DNA of 64,000 bases, from the NCBI GenBank assembly GCA_033085395.1, contig JANQBS010000051.1, positions 154,589-218,588 on the forward strand, written 5' to 3'. Shown piece after piece: positions 57,811 through 64,000 of this stretch (the stretch's first letter is position 1; each line of letters begins with the position of its first letter). Source of the DNA: Xanthoparmelia taractica. Taxonomy: Eukaryota; Ascomycota; Lecanoromycetes; Lecanorales; Parmeliaceae. The position numbers were made by a program, and so were the translations under genes. Below the pieces are notes generated by a model. The model worked only from the letters and a program-made list of their open reading frames with translations, made no database searches and was not told the origin of the DNA.

Positions 57811-60209
57811 ATGCGCACATACAACTCAAAACTTTTCGTTTCTCTCGTCCTGCTAGCCTCAGTGTTTGCCAAACCTGCTGTGATCGACACTCAACATCAG
57901 CTCAATACAGTGGAGGACGCATTATCAGAGACAAAAGCACAGTCGGAAGACTCAAAGGCTCTGGCAGAAGATCCTACAATAAAGAAATCAGATCTGCCAC
58001 AAGCCGAGGTAAATCTGCCAAAAGAGAAGATAGAAGAGGCAAAGCTGGTTGAGGATGGGCCAAAAGCAGGAGCCACTAATAGCGAAGCAATATCGGGTAC
58101 AGCGACGAAGTTCAATGGCGTAGAAGTGCCACCAATGAAGGAGCTGACAGGAGAGGGATTTGATGAAGACACCAAGAATGGCTACTGGTTTGTGAAGCAC
58201 TACTCGCCCTACTGCCACCATTGCAAAGCCATAGCTCCAACATGGCAAACGCTTTACGAATTTTACTATACCTCGAAACCGGTCCCTGCTGGCAAGAAGC
58301 CTTCGGAGTCTGAACTGAATACATTTACCCGCTACTACGACTTTCACTTCGGATCACTGGATTGCATAGCTTACGGCGACGCCTGCACGAAGCATGAAGT
58401 TGGTGCTTTTCCAACCTTCTCTCTCTACAAGGACGGCAAATTTCTCAAGAAGTTTGAAGGCAAAAAGGATATGGCCGGCCTCAGTGCCTTCATCGAGGAC
58501 ACCTTAGAATCCACGCGACCAGGTTCGAGACTAAAAGATGGAATGAAGCTCCCAGAACCTGGAGAAACGTCGGTCAATACCGCCGCTCCAGCTGAGAAGC
58601 CTGCGGAGAAGGATAAAGACCCCGCAGCGGGGAAGGCAGCTGCGGAAAAACATAAGGAGAAAGTGGCAGAGGACTTCCCCCTGACGGCTGCAGAGACAGG
58701 AACCACTAACGCTACGACCAAGGTTCCAGGGATTCCAAAGAAGCCTAAGAAGCCATCAGCGGCCCCAAACCCCCTCGGCAACTCTGTTTCTTTGACGCAA
58801 GAGAGCTTCCAAAAATTAGTCACAAACACCCAAGACCCTTGGTTCGTAAAGTTCTACGTGCCGTGGTGTCATCACTGTCAAGATCTAGCACCAACCTGGC
58901 AGCAGATGGCTAAGGAGCTTCAAGGGAAGCTCAATGTTGGAGAAGTCAACTGTGATGTTGAAATTCGTCTTTGCAAGGACGTCCATGTCAGAGCTTACCC
59001 AACGATCCACTTTTTCAAGGGTGGTGAAAGAGTCGAGTATGATGGGCTTCGAGGGCTTGGCGATCTTGTGAGCTATGCAAAGAAAGCCTTGGATGTTGGA
59101 GGCGGAGTTACATACGTGGATGCAAATGCTTTTAAGAAAATGGAAGAGACGGAGGAGGTCATTTTCTTGTACTTCTTTGACCACGCTACAACAGTCGAGG
59201 ATTTTGAAGCCTTGGAGCGGTTGACTTTGAGTTTGATCGGGCACGCAAAGCTTGTCAAGACGGATAGCAAAGAGCTTGCCGATCGATTCAAGATTTCGAC
59301 ATGGCCGCGGTTGCTGGTTTCAAGAGATGGAAGGCCTAGTTATTACAGTGTGCTAGCACCGAAAGACATGCGGGACTTTCGACAAGTGCTCAGCTGGATG
59401 CAATCTGTGTGGCTGCCTATCGTGCCCGAGCTTACCGTATCCAACTCTCGAGAGATCATGCGTGGCAAGTATGTTGTCCTTGGTGTATTATCTCGTGAGC
59501 GAGCAGATGAGTTCGTGCAGGACAAGCGTGAAATCAAGAATGCGGCGCTGGAGTGGATGGAGAAGCAGACCCACGCCTTCCAATTGGAGCGCCAGGAATT
59601 GAGAGACGCGAAGCAATTGCGATTAGAAGAGGCAGAAGATCGAAATGATCAAAGAGCTTTACGATCTGCCAAGAGCATCCATATCGATATCAGAGAAGAT
59701 GACAAGAAGCAAGTTGGCTTTGCGTGGGTGGACGGTGTCTTCTGGGAACGGTGGATAAGGACGACTTATGGTATCAATGTTAACGATGGAGAGAGGGTGA
59801 TTATCAATGATGAGGATGTGAGCCATCTCCCTGACCCTAACCTCCATAGTTCGTGCTAACAACTCTGTCCCAGAACCGACGATATTGGGATACAACCATA
59901 TCCGGCGCGCCTATCATGCCCTCCCGTACATCCATCCTCGAAACGCTGCCCAAGGTCGTCGCCAGCCCTCCTAAAATATCCTCTAAGTCCTCCACGGGTG
60001 TCATTCAACGCATTTTCTTCGGCTTGCGTGGAGCCGCGACGGGTCATCCATGGGTGTCACTCGGTATGTTGATTGGTATCATTATTGGCACTTTAACATG
60101 GGGCAGAGGGAAGATGAAGAGTGGGAAGAAGAGGAGTTCGGGTGGGTTCTTCCAGCTTGATGGGAAGGAGGGAATCTTGAATGGAGGGGGTTATGGGAAG
60201 GCTGATTGA
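57811..60209 (+). CDS. Membrane-anchored protein disulfide isomerase with two thioredoxin domains
   Basis: ER membrane oxidoreductase that forms or rearranges disulfides in secretory proteins. Exons 57811-59817 and 59874-60209 across a 56-bp intron give 780 residues. A signal peptide (MRTYNSKLFVSLVLLASVFA) is followed by two thioredoxin folds with active sites CHHC at 135-138 and CHHC at 353-356. They are separated by a Lys/Pro/Ala-rich linker. A redox-inactive thioredoxin-like region (about 420-540) and a charged, coiled-coil-like Gln/Arg/Glu stretch come next. One membrane helix lies near 729-744 (WVSLGMLIGIIIGTLTW), followed by a short Lys-rich cytosolic tail that could retain it in the ER. 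The layout resembles yeast Eps1 and other transmembrane PDIs. CHHC instead of the classic CGHC is unusual, and appears in both domains. Confidence 0.88.
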
Positions 60210-60607
60210 AGTGGAATTATCCTAACGAAAGCAGTGCTGTGAAGGGTTGAGGGCATATCCCATGAATGCCTTGTGTAATCTACGCTTGTCATATACTAGG
60301 GTGCGGTGTTCAGTATCGGAAGAGGGCGGACTTTTCAGCCTTGGAGCAATATCAATTTCAGTTGACCGTGTTCGGCACTATCAACGCCAGAACCGATTGT
60401 TGGTTGTGTTTCGATCAGGCCTTCTTGCCGAAGCACTGGAGCTCATTGGTCGTTGAAGTGCACGCGTAATCTTAGAAACTGGTAACCCAACAATAACAGT
60501 CTATGATTTTATGTACAACCCCAACCCTTTGGCCCTCTCCCCCCAAGAAGGCCTCGCTGTCAGCCACTAGAGATCGCCTCATGTGCCGTTTCCAATTGGC
60601 AAATATA
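60210..60607. other. Convergent 3' intergenic region
   Basis: Between the isomerase and the last exon of QCR10 on the other strand. Only short overlapping frames; nothing else recognised. Confidence 0.5.
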
Positions 60608-61508
60608 TCAGAACGGCTGTAGAAAGGTACATTAGCCCCAGCTCTTTGGGCAATGCCGAGAAGAGCACTCACGTTATCACTGGGCGGTATGTCCCTCACG
60701 TAATAGTCTCCCACAACCGGTAATTTCTGCTCGGCCAAACGCATCAGCGCTGTTCTTTGTACCCTCATTGTATGTAATCTCTTCAATGCTGGCTCCATGG
60801 CCTTTCCATTATTCCTCATGACTTTTCTACTCTGTTCTCTGAATGATTCCCTTCTTTGTTGTAACATTCCCCCCGGCCCCCCAAGCCCACTTCCCGGGAG
60901 ATTCTTCCATCACTGGTATGTAACAAGATGGGCGCTCAAAGGCAGAGACGAAAGATGAGCACACACCTGCATTATATCCTTCCGCACCTTCGGCACCTCG
61001 GAGAAGAACTGCAGCGCGAACATCAGGCCTACGAAGCCGAAGCTGCCGGCTGTGTAACCGCTGTTTCCCCTTTCATCAGCATGTCCCGTCCCTTCCGCCC
61101 GTTGCTCTTCCCAATGGCTGACGATGGAGAGGCGGGATGTGATATGATATGATATGAAGCTTTGCGCAGAAAGATTGGGAATTGTCTCCTTACAATTTCA
61201 ATGCTCGCCCGGGCCCAATGCCCCGGACGTGGGGCTGGATTTTATAGCTGTGGCGCGGGTTCGCGTTAGTATATCGATACACTTCTTAACCGTTTTTGAC
61301 GGTTCTGGGGTCGGAGGGGAGGATTTTGAGGGGCGGTGGAGTTCAGGAGGGAGAGAGGGGAATGGCGTACTCTGGCCCATAAGGGGATTTGTAGGTGCGG
61401 TAGTAGGGCTTTGAGGTTGCGAAGGGGATGCCGTGGTGGCCTTGGACCTGGGGTGCGTGGTGATTAACGGGTTTCCATTGGGATTTGAAGATGGGGCTGA
61501 GGTACCAT
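60608..61508 (-). CDS. QCR10: Ubiquinol-cytochrome c reductase subunit 10 (complex III)
   Basis: Small inner-membrane subunit of complex III. Six exons (61506-61508, 61371-61447, 61194-61247, 60967-61060, 60673-60726, 60608-60616) give 96 residues. Exon 1 is just the ATG and exon 6 encodes Pro-Phe-stop. The product reads MVQGHHGIPFATSK, YKSPYGPDYKIQPHVRG, then the membrane helix FGFVGLMFALQFFSEVPKVRKDIMQ, and ends KLPVVGDYYVRDIPPSDNPF, the standard fungal QCR10 ending. Every intron is GT-AG (58, 123, 133, 240 and 56 bp) and all phases agree. Because the identifying ends come from tiny exons, simple gene finders would probably truncate it. The main uncertainty is the ATG-only first exon. Confidence 0.85.
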
Positions 61509-61729
61509 TGTGATGGCTCTGCGTGTGTATGTGAGAGAGAAAGGACCGAGAGGGAGTTCGTGTTGGGGTTTATGGGGATGTAGATGGTGATGTGATGGAA
61601 GGAAGTCTTGGCACGTGAAGAAGACAGAAATCTGAGCTCAGTGTGGTGCTCACCCGAGGATGCCGCTTTTAGGTACGGGCTAGGTAATAGGGGGGTGATA
61701 TAGCACCTCTACTAGGGTGATTAGTATCT
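61509..61729. other. QCR10 upstream region up to the AT-rich boundary
   Basis: Last balanced-composition sequence in the window. It must contain the QCR10 promoter, which therefore lies within about 220 bp of the AT-rich block. Confidence 0.5.
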
Positions 61730-62032
61730 TAGTCGAATAAGTACACTTATCTTTTATTCTTTTATTTATCTTAATCCTAAATAATTAAATATTTAGAAAA
61801 GCGTGCGCGTATTCTTCGCGCTTTCTTATATAGTCTTATTTAGATAATCTCGAAGATAAGTGTCGTAATAGAATATAAAGAGAAGTAATACGTTATCTAT
61901 TCTCGCTCTTCTAATTAGACGATTACTATTACTATAATATTTATTCTTAACTTCTTCTCTATTCTATATAGTTATAGACTAGAAAAAAATATCGATAGAG
62001 AAGTTTTTAAAGAGAGTCGAAGCTAATAGCTA

Positions 62033-62304
62033 CGGGTTGGAAAGGTGTGATATCTGTTGAACATAGTCGTTTTTAACTTTTTTTCAACTTTTTTTAAAAA
62101 ATTATATCTTTTTAATCTATTTATAGAATTTTATAATTATATAAGCGTTCGCTTAAGCTTTTTACGTATTTTTAGAATATAAAAAAATATTACGTAATAT
62201 ATTTATTAAAAACTCAATAGAAGTATGGGATATTCTATACCTTTCGGTATGATATTCGAAAAACTAGTCCCATATCATCAAATATATCACACCTTTCCGA
62301 CCCG
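62033..62304. mobile_element. MITE-like element, 272 bp, TA-flanked
   Basis: The left end CGGGTTGGAAAGGTGTGATAT is the reverse complement of the right end ATATCACACCTTTCCGACCCG with one transition mismatch. Both ends abut TA (62031-62032 and 62305-62306), the target duplication of Tc1/mariner-type transposons. The interior has no coding capacity and is AT-rich. A non-autonomous mariner-type MITE is the simplest reading; no transposase source is seen in the window. Confidence 0.72.
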
Positions 62305-62610
62305 TAGTATGTGCTATCGAGGAAAAACCTCATCGCTTTCTACTTATACGTTGCTAGCTATGTGTAGATCTTAACATTATATTCGTGTACTTTAACTACG
62401 TCTCTTTCGTAGATTATAATTTTTTTATCTTATTTTCTCTTTTAGAGTATAAATATTAGCGAGCTTAATCTAAAGTAATATCGATTTTCTTTCGTTAGAT
62501 TATCGTCTCTATTTCTTAAACTCTTTAAATCTTATTCGAAGCGCGATCTTTAATTTATTAAATTTATTTCTCTTCGAAGAAATCCCTAATTTTAGCGCTT
62601 CTATCTTTTT

Positions 62611-62767
62611 TTTATCTTCTTTATCTTCTTTATCTTCTTTATCTTCTTTATCTTCTTTATCTTCTTTATCTTCTTTATCTTCTTTATCTTCTTAATTTTC
62701 TTTATCTTCTTTATATTCTTTATATTCTTTATATTCTTTATATTCTTTATATTCTTTATATTCTTTA
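62611..62767. repeat. 9-bp tandem repeat tract
   Basis: TTTATCTTC repeats about nine times from 62611, followed after a short interruption by about six to seven units of the variant TTTATATTC to about 62767. Simple satellite in the AT-rich block. Confidence 0.85.
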
Positions 62768-63720
62768 ATCTTTCTTAATTTATTCTTTATTAATATTATT
62801 TATAGAATAATCTTCTTATTATTAATTCTCTTATTATATATCTTTTTATTTTAATCTTAAACGAGTAATTTATATTATACGCGATATAATTTCTCTTACT
62901 ATACGTAACGTAAGTCTAGATCGCTATAGATACGATTATTATATATAATCGAGTATTGTATATCTAATCGTACTTCGTACTTCGTATCTTATTCTTACAC
63001 GTTGCTATATATTAATATATCTAATATCTATAGTATCGAGTTAGAGAGATTGTCTAATCGAATCTTATTATCTTCTTCGCTCTCTTCGCTTCGATTAGAT
63101 TACTTCTTATTAGAATATTCGCTATCTTCGAAGTTGAGAGATCTAGTATTAATAACAAGTACTTAGTTATCTTATAGATATTAGATAGTTATCGTTTTTC
63201 TATAATTTTTAGAATTAAGTATAATCTCTAATTATTCTACTCGAGTCTCTTTTTAATTTCTAGTTATATTTAAATATTAACGCTATCGACTTTTATATTA
63301 TATATAATAATTAAATATACTTTATATATATTCTTAGCTTACGTGTATCGTCTTATAAGCTAAATTATATTCTTTTCTAATCTTTTTTTATCTTTATAAT
63401 TATCGTCTATATTAGAAGATTATTATTATAAAGCTCGCGTGTAGATTTTAATTACGCGATATTCTATTTCTATTATTATATATTCTTTAGCTCTTTTAGA
63501 ATCTTCTTTACTATTTCTTTTAATCTTTTTTGTTTCTTCTTATCTTTTATTCTTATTAGAAGCTATTAATAGAAAGTAACGAAATAGCGATAAGATTAAA
63601 AGATCTTAGTTTTTAAGATTTATCTAAAAAAGCTAAAAGTCTATTTATCTCTATTTGCGAAGAAGTATTAAATAAACTTTTTCTTAACTAAGCTACGATC
63701 TAAGCTAAAGAATAAGATTA

Positions 63721-63790
63721 CGGGCCGGAAAGATCTGGTATATTTAATGAGATATTCTATATTATATCGTACCATATCATATCATGAAAG
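63721..63790. mobile_element. Partial second copy of the MITE-like element
   Basis: CGGGCCGGAAAGATCTGGTATATTTAATGA, preceded by TA, aligns with the reverse complement of the right end of the element at 62033-62304 (same start CGGG(T/C)CGGAAAG, then GGTATATTT-like sequence). No matching opposite end is found before the window ends, so it is truncated or decayed. Confidence 0.5.
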
Positions 63791-64000
63791 AGCATTATAG
63801 GGGGGTTATATTAGATTACTTATAAAGATATGAAATAGTCTTAGAAATTTCTAATATATATAGGGGTATTTTATAACGTAGATTATTTCTTATATTAGGT
63901 GACGAATAAGATAAGAAAATTCCAGATTAATATATAAGTTAGGGCGAAATTAGCTTAAGTAATTATTAAACTTCGGCACTTAATAAGTAATATTAAGATA

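Larger units (their letters stand above)
61730..64000. repeat. AT-rich, RIP-like gene-free block
   Basis: Composition changes abruptly near 61730 from about half GC to strongly AT-rich, with abundant TA dinucleotides and stop codons in all frames. No reading frame of note survives to the window end. This is what RIP (repeat-induced point mutation, C to T at CpA) leaves of transposons in Pezizomycotina. I cannot tell which transposon it was. It contains a MITE-like element, a partial second copy and a 9-bp satellite, listed separately. Confidence 0.8.

Noticed and set aside
61730..64000. CRISPR-like or protein-coding content in the AT-rich block
   Set aside because: Repeats are simple satellites and a MITE; eukaryotic context and stops in all frames rule out both.

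Overview
This window is nuclear DNA of a filamentous ascomycete (Pezizomycotina). The evidence is short GT-AG introns of about 50-60 bp with CTAAY/CTGAY branch sites, typical fungal gene families (CYP52-like P450, GMC oxidoreductase, fungal rhodopsin-like membrane protein, BTB, DUF2786, GT34, class 2 DHODH), and a terminal AT-rich block that looks like a RIP-mutated repeat compartment. I cannot name the genus. Coordinates of multi-exon genes run from start codon to stop codon, and the exons I worked out are given in the evidence. Layout: 1-5 kb holds two decayed P450 genes. 5.4-7.1 kb is an intact Rab GDI gene, followed by a frameshifted BTB gene. 9.9-15.2 kb is a dense housekeeping block: a MOB3/phocein-type STRIPAK protein divergent from a ZNG1-type zinc GTPase metallochaperone, which converges on an OLE1 delta-9 desaturase. 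17.4-19.7 kb is a protein kinase with an in-frame stop near its N terminus. 20.7-28 kb has a complete CYP52-like P450, a fungal rhodopsin-like membrane protein and an F-box-like protein. 28-33.5 kb is gene-poor, with relics and a small free-standing DnaJ-type zinc-finger protein. 33.6-35.5 kb is an intact GMC oxidoreductase. 36-45.8 kb is sparse: a small membrane protein, a 19-bp tandem repeat, a secreted protein and a broken DUF2786 gene. 45.8-61.5 kb is again gene-dense: DHODH, a C2H2 transcription factor, a three-exon membrane protein, a GT34 glycosyltransferase, an orphan two-exon gene, complex I NDUFA5-type subunit, an ER membrane protein disulfide isomerase and complex III QCR10. 61.7-64 kb is AT-rich, repeat-laden and gene-free, and it contains a TA-flanked MITE-like element. 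How genes work together: most are independent housekeeping functions (vesicle traffic, STRIPAK signalling, zinc delivery, fatty acid desaturation, pyrimidine synthesis, respiration, ER folding, glycosylation). I see no secondary-metabolite backbone gene, so the P450s and the GMC enzyme are not evidence of a cluster. The strongest cross-cutting pattern is that single-copy genes are broken by one-base deletions and by TAA/TAG codons where CAA/CAG would be expected, beside fully intact neighbours. Two smaller surprises are a QCR10 gene whose first exon is only the ATG, and two adjacent genes that each need a 58-bp GC-AG intron. I did not find a convincing new multi-gene system.
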